Below, in pieces: positions 17,229 to 25,928 of a DNA stretch of 64,000 bases. A model generated the notes under the pieces. The model did no database searches, had not been told where the DNA came from, and saw only the letters and a list, made by a program, of their open reading frames with translations. This DNA comes from JASLEW01 sp963732005 (GTDB lineage Bacteria; Acidobacteriota; Thermoanaerobaculia; Multivoradales; UBA5704). The position numbers were made by a program, and so were the translations under genes. The stretch covers positions 744,001 to 808,000 of the forward strand of contig CAVSXT010000005.1 in NCBI GenBank assembly GCA_963732005.1. The letters are read 5' to 3'. Position 1 is the stretch's first letter; each line of letters opens with the position of its first letter.

Positions 17229-17516
17229 ATGTGCAGGAACATCCGAACGCTGTTCAATTTCGAGCCGCCCGCCACCGACGCGGAGATCCGCGACGCTTCG
17301 TTGCAGTTTGTGCGCAAGCTAAGCGGTTTCACCGCGCCATCGAAGGCGAACGAGGCGGCGTTCCAGCGCGCGGTGGAGGAAGTGTTCCAGGTCTCCCGGC
17401 GGCTCATCGACTCGCTGGTGACCGGCACCCCCGCTCGCGACCGGGCCGTGGAGGCGGCCAAGGCCAAGGCCCGGAATGCAGAGCGCTTCGGACGCCCGGT
17501 GGTGAACCACCGATGA
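17229..17516 (+). CDS. DUF2277 family protein
   Basis: 95 residues, starting MCRNIRTLFNFEPPATDAEI, which is the hallmark N-terminus of the small cytoplasmic DUF2277 family (MC+NI+.LFNF+PP). The rest is helical (FVRKLSGFTAPSKANEAAF, then RNAERFG near the end). The stop overlaps the next start (ATGA), so it is co-translated with the DinB-like gene. Function of the family is not known. Confidence 0.88.
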   Translation: MCRNIRTLFNFEPPATDAEIRDASLQFVRKLSGFTAPSKANEAAFQRAVEEVFQVSRRLIDSLVTGTPARDRAVEAAKAKARNAERFGRPVVNHR

Positions 17517-17965
17517 CGACCGGCAAGAGCCTGGCGGCGCTGTTCCGGCGGGACCTCTCACGACTCATGCAGCAGCTCGCAGGATTTCCCGACGGCGAGG
17601 CGGTCTGGGCGACGCCTCCCGGAGTCACCAACTCCGCCGGCAATCTGGCGCTGCATATCGAAGGCAATCTTCGCGAGTACATCGGGCGCCAACTCGGCGG
17701 CCTGCCCTATGACCGGAACCGCCCGCTGGAGTTCACGCTGACCGGACTGCGGCGAGCGGAGCTCGTCTCTCGCATCGGAGAGGTGAGCTCGGCGATTCCG
17801 GCGATCGTCGAAAGCCTTTCCCAGGACCGGCTGGAGGCCGAGTATCCCGAGGTGGTGCTGGATGCGCCCATGTCGGTCCAGGAGTTCCTGATGCACCTCT
17901 ATGGGCACCTGAATTGGCATCGCGGCCAGATCGATTATCTCCGCCGCATCCTGGCGAGCCCTTGA
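17513..17965 (+). CDS. DinB-like four-helix metal-binding protein
   Basis: 150 residues. A four-helix bundle of the DinB/YfiT-like superfamily is indicated by the first His in NLALHIEGNL and the paired histidines in LYGHLNWHRGQIDYL (H-x3-H), the usual metal ligands. Members include thiol transferases and many of unknown function. Starts in the stop of DUF2277 (ATGA). The 15-bp gap to the convergent PhzF gene leaves no room for a terminator. Confidence 0.8.
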   Translation: MTTGKSLAALFRRDLSRLMQQLAGFPDGEAVWATPPGVTNSAGNLALHIEGNLREYIGRQLGGLPYDRNRPLEFTLTGLRRAELVSRIGEVSSAIPAIVESLSQDRLEAEYPEVVLDAPMSVQEFLMHLYGHLNWHRGQIDYLRRILASP

Positions 17966-17979
17966 CGAACGGCAATGTC

Positions 17980-18768
17980 TCAGATTTCCACTTCGCCTTC
18001 GAGGTAGAAGACGCAGGAACCCTCCAGCTCGACGCGATCAGCGCCCGCCAGCCGGCAGAGCACCTCGCCGCCTCGCGGCGACGCCTGCCAGGCGCGGAGC
18101 TCACGCTTGTTCAGCCGCTTGGCCCAATAAAGGGCCAACATGCAGTGGGCGCCGCCGGTCACCGGATCCTCGTCGATTCCCTTGGCGGGCGCAAAATAGC
18201 GGCTGACGAAATCGTAGCCACCGTCGCCGGGCGCGGTCACGATGACCCCGCCACGGTCCAGGCGAGCGACCGCGGCGAAGTCGGGGGCAAGCTCGCGCAC
18301 GGTCCGCGCGCTATCGAACACGGCGGTGTAATTGAACGCGTCGGCATGGACCTCGACCGGTTCGACGCCGAGCGCGCCGGCGAGCGCGGCCGGTGGGCGA
18401 ACCGGTTCGGTAGGCCTGCCCGGGAAGTCCATGACGTAGGCCGTATCCTTGCGGTCGACCGTCAGCGGGCCGCTCGCGGAATGGAACACCACCCGCGTGC
18501 GCTGCGGGTGCAGACGCTCCATGACCACCGCGGCGCTGGCCAGCGTCGCATGGCCGCAGAGCGGCACCTCCGTGGCGGGGGTGAACCAGCGTATGCGATA
18601 GTCGCCGCCGTCCGGAACCAGGAAGGCGGTCTCCGCCAGGTTGTTTTCGGCAGCGATCGATTGCATCGTTACATCTGGCGGGAAGCCGGCCATCGGCATC
18701 ACCGCGGCCGGGTTGCCCGAGAATCGGCGGGTGGTGAAGGAATCGAGCTGGAAGATTGGCGTGCGCAT
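17980..18768 (-). CDS. PhzF-family isomerase/epimerase
   Basis: 262 residues, normal for PhzF. The N-terminal half has FQLDSFTTRRFSGNPAAV, the catalytic glutamate in NNLAETAFLV, and TEVPLCGHATLAS. The C-terminal half has YDFVSRYFAPAKGIDEDPVTGGAH, the second family signature. The family shares the diaminopimelate epimerase fold and catalyses proton shifts; PhzF itself acts in phenazine synthesis, but no other phenazine gene is here, so the substrate is unknown. Confidence 0.9.
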   Translation of the reverse strand: MRTPIFQLDSFTTRRFSGNPAAVMPMAGFPPDVTMQSIAAENNLAETAFLVPDGGDYRIRWFTPATEVPLCGHATLASAAVVMERLHPQRTRVVFHSASGPLTVDRKDTAYVMDFPGRPTEPVRPPAALAGALGVEPVEVHADAFNYTAVFDSARTVRELAPDFAAVARLDRGGVIVTAPGDGGYDFVSRYFAPAKGIDEDPVTGGAHCMLALYWAKRLNKRELRAWQASPRGGEVLCRLAGADRVELEGSCVFYLEGEVEI

Positions 18769-18799
18769 ATCGTGACCTCCAAAGGTGATCAGTCCTCGC

Positions 18800-19222
18800 T
18801 TACCAGTGCATCCGGTAGAGCATCCAGTAGACCACCACTCCCGTCACCGAGACGTAGAGCCAGATCGGCAGAGTCCAGCGGGCGATCTGACGGTGGCGCT
18901 GGAAGCGCTCGCGGAACGCGCGCACCACGGTGATGGCTGCTAGCACCGGTACCGCGGCGGCGAGCAGAGTGTGACTTATCAGGATTGTAAAGTAAAGCGA
19001 ACGCGCCGCCCCGGTGCCGGGAAAATGTACCGATCCAACATGCGCGTGATAGATCAGGTACGAGGTCAAAAACAGCGTCGAACAAACCAGCGCCGCCAGC
19101 ATCACGTTGCGGTGTGCCACCCGCCGCCGGTAGCGGATCAGCACGAAGCCGGTCAGCAGCAGCAGGGCCGACAGCGCATTGAGGGTGGCGTTGACGGCCG
19201 GCAGATCATGGATGCGGAGCAT
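18800..19222 (-). CDS. DUF420 family membrane protein
   Basis: 140 residues with four predicted membrane helices and the family motifs LPAVNATLNALSALLLLTGF near the start, HRNVMLAAL and FLTSYLIYHAH in the middle, and TLPIWLYVSVTGVVVYWMLY at the end. DUF420 proteins (YozB in Bacillus) lie in cytochrome oxidase assembly loci. Here the gene is the last of ctaB-SCO-DUF420 on the minus strand, in line with a role in oxidase biogenesis or heme/copper supply (context inference). Confidence 0.85.
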   Translation of the reverse strand: MLRIHDLPAVNATLNALSALLLLTGFVLIRYRRRVAHRNVMLAALVCSTLFLTSYLIYHAHVGSVHFPGTGAARSLYFTILISHTLLAAAVPVLAAITVVRAFRERFQRHRQIARWTLPIWLYVSVTGVVVYWMLYRMHW

Positions 19223-19354
19223 GCCCGGATTCTATGCCGTCTCGCCGGTCGCGCTGGGCCATCCTGCCGGAGCTCGGGATCCCGCGCGGCGAGGTCTTCT
19301 CGAAGCGATAGCTCGGCGAGGCGATCGTCGGCGGTCTGGCCCGGGCGCCTGGCC

Positions 19355-20023
19355 TCAGCGCGCGCCGGCCAGCGCTTGGGCGTCGGCCGCGAGGCGGCGC
19401 AGCGCCTCCGGGTCCAGCGCCTGATAGCTGCCGCGGATCTCACCGTCGGCGTCGACCAGGGCGAAGCGCGTGCTGTGCATGATGGCTTCGGCGGCGGCGC
19501 CGGCCGCGGTGGCGCCGCTGGCGCTGCCGCCCGCCCCCGGATCGAGCGCCAGCTTGAAGCCTTGGCGCGACAGGCTCCGGATCTGCTCCTCGCCGCCGGT
19601 CAGGAAGAGCCAGCGCCGGCTGGCGGCAAAGGAGCGCGCGTAGCGCTCCAGCACCGCCGGCGTGTCGTGGACCGGATCGACGGTGAAGGAGACCAGCCGG
19701 ATGCCGCCGGGCGGCAGCGCGCGATCGAGACCGGCCAGGCGCGCGGAAAGCAGCGGGCAGGACGAGCCGCAGCGGGTGAAGACGAAGTCGGCGATCCACG
19801 GCGCGCCCGCCAGGTCGGCGGCCTGGATCACCCGGCCATCGCGGTTGGTGAGCGCGAAGGTTGGAACCCTGCCCAGGTCCGGCAGCGCCGCCTCCAGCTC
19901 GCGGCTCTCCTGTCGCGCTCGCCGCAGCTGGAACTCATGGACCGCGGCGACCGCCACTGCGGCCAGGGCGGCCAGCAGCAGGCCCCAGAGCAACGGCCGC
20001 AGCCACCTTCCGCGGGTGAGCAC
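19355..20023 (-). CDS. SCO1/SenC copper chaperone
   Basis: About 222 residues if started at GTG 20023; the frame is open further upstream but that overlaps ctaB and has no protein-like content. A single membrane anchor (LLWGLLLAALAAVAVAAV) is followed by a thioredoxin-like domain with the copper-binding CGSSC motif (FVFTRCGSSCPLL) and the distal His in MHSTRFALVDADG. SCO proteins deliver copper to the CuA site of oxidase subunit II. Just downstream of ctaB (11-bp gap). A second SCO (34.8 kb) lies in the oxidase operon itself, so the two may differ in timing or target. Confidence 0.85.
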   Translation of the reverse strand: MLTRGRWLRPLLWGLLLAALAAVAVAAVHEFQLRRARQESRELEAALPDLGRVPTFALTNRDGRVIQAADLAGAPWIADFVFTRCGSSCPLLSARLAGLDRALPPGGIRLVSFTVDPVHDTPAVLERYARSFAASRRWLFLTGGEEQIRSLSRQGFKLALDPGAGGSASGATAAGAAAEAIMHSTRFALVDADGEIRGSYQALDPEALRRLAADAQALAGAR

Positions 20024-20034
20024 GAAGCGATTGG

Positions 20035-21048
20035 CTAGTGCAGCGCCGTGGGGAGCGCCAGCCGATCGAGCAGCAGCACCGCCAGCACCGCCGGCAGGTA
20101 GAGCAGCGAGGCGAGCATCAGCCGGCGAGCGCCCGGCGTCGAGCGCCGGCGGGCGAACGCCAGGCCGAAGCCGAGGTAGGCGAGGCCGAGCGCCAGGGCG
20201 CCGCCGAAGTAGAACCGCCCGGCCAGGCCGAGCAGCGACGGCAGCAGGCTGACCGGCACCAGAGCGGCGCCGTAGAGCACGCTCTGGCGGGCGGTCCAGG
20301 TGCCGCCCGGATCGATCACCGGCAGCATCGGGAAGCCGCCGCGGGCATAGTCGTCGCGGCAGAGCCAGGCGATGGCGAGGAAGTGCGGCATCTGCCAGAA
20401 GAAGAGGATGCCGAACAGCACCCAGGCGGCCAGGTCGATCTCGCCGCGCACCGCGCACCAGCCCATCATCGGCGGCAGGGCGCCCGGCACCGCTCCCACC
20501 ACCGTGGCGAGCGAGCTGACCTTCTTGAGCGGGGTGTAGACGAAGACGTAACCCGCCAGCGCCGCGGCGCCGAGGGCGGCGGTGAGGGCGTTGGCCGCCA
20601 GCGCCAGCTCGAGCAGCCCGGCGATCCCCAGCGCCACCCCGAAAAGGAGGGCAAGGTCGGGGTCGAGCCGTCGGGCGGGCAGCGGCCGCCCGGCGGTGCG
20701 CCGCATCAGGGCATCCGAGCCCCGCTCCCAGAACTGGTTGAGCACCGAGGCGCCGGCCGCCACCAGGCAGGTGCCCAGGAGGGTGGCGGCCAGCCGCCAG
20801 GACAACACCGGGCCGCCGGCCAGCAGGAAGCCGAGGGCGGTGGTCAGCGCCACCATCAGGGTGATGCCCGGCTTGGTCATCTCCACGAAGTCGGCGAGCG
20901 CCAGCCGGCCGTAGGTCGCGACCGCGCCGGAGGCGCCGGTTCCGGTGCCGGCGCCAGGAGCAGGCGCAGAGGAGGCGCCCCCGGTGGCAGCCGGCAGTGC
21001 GGGTGCCGCCGTGGTCGCAAGCGTGGATGAGCGGAGGAGCGTGGCCAT
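20035..21048 (-). CDS. ctaB: protoheme IX farnesyltransferase
   Basis: About 337 residues from ATG 21048 (an ATG at 21096 would add 16 residues; neither has a clear ribosome site). An Ala/Gly-rich N-terminal tail of about 50 residues precedes the UbiA-type membrane core. The prenyl-diphosphate site is NQFWERGSDALMRRT (N-x3-E-x3-D) followed by RPLPARRL. The second aspartate-type motif region is WQMPHFLAIAWLCRDDYARG. It converts protoheme to heme O in the inner membrane, the substrate of CtaA. Upstream gene of ctaB-SCO-DUF420. Confidence 0.92.
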   Translation of the reverse strand: MATLLRSSTLATTAAPALPAATGGASSAPAPGAGTGTGASGAVATYGRLALADFVEMTKPGITLMVALTTALGFLLAGGPVLSWRLAATLLGTCLVAAGASVLNQFWERGSDALMRRTAGRPLPARRLDPDLALLFGVALGIAGLLELALAANALTAALGAAALAGYVFVYTPLKKVSSLATVVGAVPGALPPMMGWCAVRGEIDLAAWVLFGILFFWQMPHFLAIAWLCRDDYARGGFPMLPVIDPGGTWTARQSVLYGAALVPVSLLPSLLGLAGRFYFGGALALGLAYLGFGLAFARRRSTPGARRLMLASLLYLPAVLAVLLLDRLALPTALH

Positions 21049-21142
21049 GGTCGGCAAACGAGCGCGGGAGCGAGATCGCTCGCGCGAGTCTAGCATCCCG
21101 CGGCGCCCGGACCTCGCTTAGCCCTTCTGGCCGGCGACCCGC

Positions 21143-22090
21143 CTACACCAGGCCCGCCACCTTCTCGAGGTCGATGTTCCCCCCCGAGACGAGCGCGACG
21201 ACCCGCTCTCCGGGAGAGACCCGGACCTTGCCGGCGAGGAGCGCCCCGGTGGCCGCGGCGCCGGAGGCCTCGACGTAGAGCTTGGCCCGCGTGAGGAGGA
21301 GGCGCATCCCCTCCTTGATCTCGTGCTCGGTGACCGTGACGATGTCGTCCACGGCCTCGCGGGCGATGGCCAGGGGGAGGGCGCCGACGAAGGGAGGCGT
21401 CATGCCGTCGGCCAGGGTCGCCGGCCGGGTCACTGGAACCGGCTTGCCGGCGGCGAGCGCGGGGCCGAGGCCGGGGCCGGCCTCCAGCTCGACAGCGACC
21501 ACACGGGCCCGGGGTTGGCTCCCCTTGATGGCGGAGGTCACGCCGCCCAAGAGGCCTCCCCCTCCCACCGGCACGATCACCAGGTCGACGTCGGGCAGGT
21601 CTTCGAGGATCTCCAGGCCGGTCGTGCCGGAGCCGGCGAGCAGGACCGGGTCGTCGAAGGGGTGGACGAAAGTCAGGCCGCGCGCCTCCCGGACCTCGTT
21701 CAGCTTGTCGAACAGGGTCGGCCGGTCGGGATGGAGGACGATCTCGGCGCCGTAGCCGCGCACCGCGTCGATCTTCGACTGCGGCGCGTCGACCGGCATG
21801 ACCACGACCGCCGCGCACCCGGCGACCCGCGCCGCCCAGGCAACGGCGGCGGCGTGGTTTCCGGCCGAGACGGTGACCAGGCCGCGCCCGCGCTCGTCGC
21901 CGGAGAGCGACAGGACCCGGTTCAGGGCGCCGCGCGCCTTGAACGAGCCGGTTTTCTGGAAGCTCTCGCACTTGAGGTAGAGCCGCACTCCGACCCGCTC
22001 CCCGAGCTGGCGGCTGGAAAACAAAGGAGTGTGATGGATGGAGCCAGCAATGCGACTCGCGGCGGCACGCAGGTCGGTCAGGGGGATCAT
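21143..22090 (-). CDS. PLP-dependent threonine dehydratase / serine racemase-like enzyme
   Basis: 315 residues from ATG 22090. Fold type II PLP enzyme: the Schiff-base lysine lies in KTGSFKARGALN, the asparagine loop in TVSAGNHAAAVAWAA, and the phosphate-binding glycine loop is PVGGGGLLGG. There is no C-terminal ACT regulatory domain, so it corresponds to the short catabolic threonine dehydratase or serine/threonine racemase type and not to biosynthetic IlvA. It deaminates threonine or serine, or racemises serine; the sequence alone does not decide. Confidence 0.88.
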   Translation of the reverse strand: MIPLTDLRAAASRIAGSIHHTPLFSSRQLGERVGVRLYLKCESFQKTGSFKARGALNRVLSLSGDERGRGLVTVSAGNHAAAVAWAARVAGCAAVVVMPVDAPQSKIDAVRGYGAEIVLHPDRPTLFDKLNEVREARGLTFVHPFDDPVLLAGSGTTGLEILEDLPDVDLVIVPVGGGGLLGGVTSAIKGSQPRARVVAVELEAGPGLGPALAAGKPVPVTRPATLADGMTPPFVGALPLAIAREAVDDIVTVTEHEIKEGMRLLLTRAKLYVEASGAAATGALLAGKVRVSPGERVVALVSGGNIDLEKVAGLV

Positions 22091-22271
22091 GCCGTGGATT
22101 TTAGAGGAGCTCGAGCCAATTGCAGCGCGCCCCTTTTTGTGGGGTGGGCGGCCTCGGGTGTGTGGTGGCCTGCGCCAGGCCTCTCCAATGGCCGGCGCGG
22201 CCCCTGTCCCCGGGAGGCGGGGAAGGGGGCAACGCCGGTCCAACGGGTGCAGGCGGGAACCCTGCTGCGTA

Positions 22272-24014
22272 CTAATGCCCGACGACGAAAAGCGTGCCGA
22301 AGTTCTCGGTGTAGATCTGGCCGCTCGGGCTGATCGCGACCGGAGTGTAGGCGGCGCCGATCGCGAGGTTGAGGAACAGGCTGCTGCGCAAGCTGCCGCC
22401 TTGGTTGATGACGTAGAGATTGCCGTCCTCGCTGTTGGCGTAGACGACGCCGTTGCCGTCGACCGCCGGCGCATTGACGCACCATTCGAACCCGTTGGGG
22501 TTGGTCGAGGTGCAGGTGATGGAGCCGTCGGGGTTGCGCGTGCACGACTCCGTGTTGGTGTTCTGATAGCTCCACTCGGGCACCAGGTTGCTGCTCAGCT
22601 GCGTGACGAAGTACGCCTCGGGCGAGGCGGCGGTGCGGACCGGCGGACAGATCGTGTCGTCGTTGCAGTAGGAACCGACGCCGCCGTAGTGGTTGTCCTT
22701 GGTGACCACCGAGTAGGTCCCGTTGTGCTGATAGATGGCGGGCGTGTCGTCCCAACCGAACAGGTAGCTGGCAAGGAACTGGCCCGAAGAGCTGAACTTC
22801 ATCAGGTGCCCCTGGGCGTAGTTGTAGCGCGTGTAGGAGCCGAAGAAGATGCTGCCGTCGGGAGCGACGACCGGCGAGGCGGTGTTGTCCTCGATGACCC
22901 TGCCCGAGCCCGGCAGGTTCTCCGCTGGGTCGACGCCGGTGTGGGCGCCGGCGGCGCAGCCGCCAGGCGTGCCGTTCGGTGGGATCAGCACGTTGCAGCC
23001 GTCATGGAAGCGCTCGCGCAGGGACGCCTTCCACTTCGGGCTCAGGTCCGCGTTGGCCGCCACCAGGTAACCGGTGCGGCTGGTCAGATGCGCTACGCTG
23101 ACGACATAGATGGTGCCATCGGGGGCGACGGCAGGCGCCGAGTTCATAGCGTTGCGCTGCGAGCCGCACTGCAGCGTCGGCGGTACCGCATTCGGGCTGG
23201 GCGGCCACGGGAGCGGCGTGTTGTTGAGGTCGAAGGTGCCCGGGCACTGATCGGTGCCGCGCGGCGCGCCGTGGGTCAGCGACGCGAAGGTGGCGGTGTG
23301 GACGTGGCCGCCACTGTCGACCTTGACCAGCCAGGAGTTGACGATGTCGACGGTCCAGGGGTTGGTCGGGTCGAACTGCGCGGCGACGAAATAGATGGTG
23401 CCGGCCGGATCGACGGTGATCGGACCGGAAAGGTAGATGTTGGGGTTGGTGGTGTTGCCGAAGGGCCGGAGGTGCGCGAGCACCGCGCCGTTCTGCTTGG
23501 ACAGCTTGTACACCGACCCGCCGGCCCCGGGAACGTAGACGACGCTGCCCGAGAGCGCTGCATGGAAGACCGGCTCCCAGCCGGGGCCGAGCGTCGGGGT
23601 GCCGTAGGGAATCGGCTTCCAATCGCTCTGGAACGTCCAGGTCTGGACCAGGGAGCCATGCTGCCAATCCAGGCGCTCCTCGTTCCAGATCTGTGTCTGG
23701 TAGGTGGACAGACCGGTATAGGTGCCGGTCTTGTACTCCATGTAGACAGTGCCGCCGTCGATCAGCGGCGCCTGGTAGTGCACCAGCAGACTGTCGCCGG
23801 TCTGCGGGTCGTTCTGCTCCTGGGTCGCGAACTGGTCGTAGACGATGCTGGTGAGGATCGAACTGGGGGTCTGTCCGATGGTCGAAACGTTGCCGTCGTG
23901 CTGCGCGCTCTGCGCCCACTGCGGCCAGCCCACGTTGCCGCCGCCGTCGGCCAACGCCAGCCCGGCTGTCGCGATGAGAAGGACGAGAACGAGGGAAGAG
24001 ACACGTGTTCTCAT
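22272..24014 (-). CDS. secreted PQQ-like beta-propeller protein
   Basis: 580 residues from ATG 24014, which has AAAGGA just upstream and gives a signal peptide (MRTRVSSLVLVLLIATAGLA, cleavage near LALA). The rest has repeated strand motifs of a PQQ-like/WD-type propeller: PTLGPGWEPVFHAALSGSVV, ISPSGQIYTENFGTLFVV, and repeated (A/V)PDG(S/T)I(F/Y) signatures. No catalytic motif of PQQ dehydrogenases is visible, so it is probably a structural or binding protein outside the cell. A good sigma70-type promoter lies about 100 bp upstream. Confidence 0.75.
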   Translation of the reverse strand: MRTRVSSLVLVLLIATAGLALADGGGNVGWPQWAQSAQHDGNVSTIGQTPSSILTSIVYDQFATQEQNDPQTGDSLLVHYQAPLIDGGTVYMEYKTGTYTGLSTYQTQIWNEERLDWQHGSLVQTWTFQSDWKPIPYGTPTLGPGWEPVFHAALSGSVVYVPGAGGSVYKLSKQNGAVLAHLRPFGNTTNPNIYLSGPITVDPAGTIYFVAAQFDPTNPWTVDIVNSWLVKVDSGGHVHTATFASLTHGAPRGTDQCPGTFDLNNTPLPWPPSPNAVPPTLQCGSQRNAMNSAPAVAPDGTIYVVSVAHLTSRTGYLVAANADLSPKWKASLRERFHDGCNVLIPPNGTPGGCAAGAHTGVDPAENLPGSGRVIEDNTASPVVAPDGSIFFGSYTRYNYAQGHLMKFSSSGQFLASYLFGWDDTPAIYQHNGTYSVVTKDNHYGGVGSYCNDDTICPPVRTAASPEAYFVTQLSSNLVPEWSYQNTNTESCTRNPDGSITCTSTNPNGFEWCVNAPAVDGNGVVYANSEDGNLYVINQGGSLRSSLFLNLAIGAAYTPVAISPSGQIYTENFGTLFVVGH

Positions 24015-24117
24015 GATTCCTTTCTCCCTTTCGAGGTTCGAAGCCTTAATCGGGTCCGGCCGCATGGGGGTAGAGCCGCGGCCCGGCGCAGGATCACGCT
24101 GACTTCGAGTCACTCAC

Positions 24118-24145
24118 ATTATGATTTACAATAACAAAGTGTCAA
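24118..24145 (-). promoter_or_regulatory. sigma70-type promoter of the propeller gene
   Basis: On the minus strand TTGACA (24145-24140, full match) is followed after 16 bp by CATAAT (24123-24118, 5 of 6). It is embedded in a locally AT-rich stretch. Predicted leader to the ATG at 24014 is about 100 nt. Confidence 0.7.
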
Positions 24146-24579
24146 GTGGCGCATTCCAATACGTCAACGCTTAGTTGCTGAATATCAACCACAATTTTCG
24201 ACCCGCCAAAGCGCACCCGGGCTGTGTCACCCGCGCGCGAACCATTTCACACGGTTGTCACTCTCAGGCAGCAGGCGAACGTCCTGAGAGGAGGCAAGAA
24301 GCACCGAATCCGTCCCGTCGGATTCACGAGCTGGCGCCGGCCGTAGCTAATCAGGAGTCTCGCTGAAGCAGAGAACATCTTCGAGGAGGCACTGGCCCCA
24401 AGCGCAGCCCCACCGAGCTACCAATCCCCTGTGCAGCCTGCGCCGCCCGGTCGACGTCGAGTCCTTCGAAGAGCGCCCGGTAAGGAATCCGGTCGAATCC
24501 GCGACCCGCCGAGCGCCAACCTCTCGCCGGCGGGGGATCGCAGGCGCTGGTGATGGATTGGTTTGCTACGGACGACGGG
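24146..24579. other. intergenic stretch without a recognised gene
   Basis: No supported gene was found here. The minus strand has an open stretch at about 24370-24550 with protein-like composition (FDRIPYRALFEGLDVDRAA) but no start, ribosome site or recognised family; it may be a gene remnant. The left part (to about 24200) is AT-rich. Confidence 0.4.
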
Positions 24580-24762
24580 CTACTGGCAGCGGGGGCCGCC
24601 GCACTCGGTGACTTTGGTCACGACGCAGACTCCGACGGGACACGTCGCGGCGGGACAGATCGTCTTGGCGGTGGCGCCGCCCGCGATGTGGTGGAGGTTT
24701 CCGGGTTGCAGGCCGAGGAGGGTCTCACGATGCAGCGCCAGGCTCTTCACTCGCTTCTTCAT
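24580..24762 (-). CDS. RiPP-precursor-like small peptide A
   Basis: 60 residues from ATG 24762, eight bases after AAGAAGGAGA. The N-terminal half is a leader-like segment: KSLALHRETLLGLQ then LHHIAGG, the pattern (L-x-L-x-x-ETL...GG) seen in precursors of class I lanthipeptide-like natural products. The C-terminal 30 residues are rich in Cys and Thr (four Cys in CPAATCPVGVCVVTKVTEC plus one near the end), a suitable core for dehydration and thioether formation. It shares this architecture with the small gene 230 bp away on the other strand. Modification enzymes are not intact nearby. Called from motif similarity; low size limits certainty. Confidence 0.6.
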   Translation of the reverse strand: MKKRVKSLALHRETLLGLQPGNLHHIAGGATAKTICPAATCPVGVCVVTKVTECGGPRCQ

Positions 24763-24991
24763 GCCGGGGGTCTCCTTCTTGGTTGTCAAACATGAACACT
24801 TCAAGGTTAGCAGAGATGCTTCGCTCAGGAAAGGCAGCGTAGCTCATGCCCGCGAGGCGCTCGGCCATGCGGGTGCCGAATCAGCCTACCAGCGGGAGCG
24901 CCGGCTGGCTGGCGCGCCTTGGCGCAAGACGGGCACCCTATTAAATGGCGCGCCCCGGCATCATCCGGCAGGCGCCGCACGAGGAGTCACC

Positions 24992-25141
24992 ATGAAGAGC
25001 AAGAAAGACAACGGCAAGAGCCTGGAGCTGAATCGTGAGACGCTGCGAGCTCTCAGTGAGCAGGAGGCGAGCAACGTCGTGGCCGGCATCACCACCACCG
25101 TGAGGCCGTCGTTCTGCCACGTCACACAGTGTTTCTGCTAG
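24992..25141 (+). CDS. RiPP-precursor-like small peptide B
   Basis: 49 residues from ATG 24992 with GAGGAG five bases upstream. The leader reads KSLELNRETLRALSEQEASN followed by VVAG, matching the leader of peptide A. The core of about 17 residues has ITTTV, a Ser and three cysteines (FCHVTQCFC at the end), typical of a small lanthipeptide-like or other cysteine-modified peptide. Immediately downstream are fragments resembling a lanthipeptide dehydratase. Secreted, modified peptide is the likely product if a trans-acting enzyme exists elsewhere. Confidence 0.65.
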   Translation: MKSKKDNGKSLELNRETLRALSEQEASNVVAGITTTVRPSFCHVTQCFC

Positions 25142-25227
25142 GGGCCGGGGTGTCCCGGCTGCCGCGCCTCGGAGCACGGCGCAAATAGAAGGCTCTACCA
25201 GGACGGCGGAGGCATCGCCGAGCGCTC

Positions 25228-25756
25228 GTGACCGGCACGCCCGCGGCGGGCGCGCACCTGGCTCTGCTCCGCGTCACCGCCCTGCCGTTCGAAAGGCTCG
25301 CACCGCTCGCCGCCGGATAGGCCGTGGCGGCCGCCGCGGATCTGCTCGACCTCGAGATGCGCCTCGACGCCGAGGTGCCGCAGCTCACCGATTCACTCTA
25401 CGCCGCGGCCGGCAGGCGGCAGGGCCGGCGACCCCGCCCATCCTCCAGGTCACCCAGGTCACCGAGATGCTCCCCTCTCCCGAAGAGATGTGGCTGCGAG
25501 ACGAGCGTGGCCGCTACGCCAGCGAGCTTCTGCTCCATCTTTGCGGACCCTGATCGAAGAACCTCAGCCGGCGCCGATCCTCCGGGCGTGGCGCGCGGCG
25601 CTCGCAGCGCATGTAGCCCGGGTCCGCAGGCGCGCTCTGGACACCGGCCCGCCGTTTGAGGGAGACTTGGCCGCCCTGAAGAACGACGACAGGCGCGGAC
25701 CGGCCGCAGAGGCCCGCGGCGGAACCCGGCAGCACCCGGCAACCTCGAGGACGTGA
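25228..25756 (+). pseudogene. possible decayed lanthipeptide dehydratase (LanB) fragments
   Basis: Protein-like segments lie in three frames. Frame one starts at GTG 25228 (LALLRVTALPFERLAPLAAG), meets TAG at 25318, and continues in frame (LLDLEMRLDAEVPQLTDSLY). A second frame carries PSPEEMWLRDERGRYASELL around 25470-25530, which recalls the (W-L-x-D-x-x-G-R-R-Y-x-S-E-L) segment of the lantibiotic dehydratase N-terminal domain. A third frame has EEPQPAPILRAWRAALAAHV to about 25756. With a full dehydratase being near 1,000 residues, this would be a heavily deleted remnant. The family assignment rests on short motifs and the neighbouring precursor genes. Confidence 0.4.
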
Positions 25757-25928
25757 AGCAAGACGGCCAAGGCCCCCAAACGCTTGCCCGCGCGAGGAGA
25801 GGATCCGATCTCATGAACGAGCCCCTGGGAACCCTGTCCCGCCGGCTTGCGCCACCCCGGCCCGGCCGCCACCGGCGCGTGGCCGCGACCCTTGCGCCCC
25901 GGCGGCGGCGCCTGCTAGCATCCGGCGC

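Noticed and set aside
20024..20458. N-terminal extension of the 19.4-kb SCO protein
   Set aside because: The open frame overlaps ctaB and has low-complexity Arg/Ala content; the GTG at 20023 gives a normal SCO anchor.
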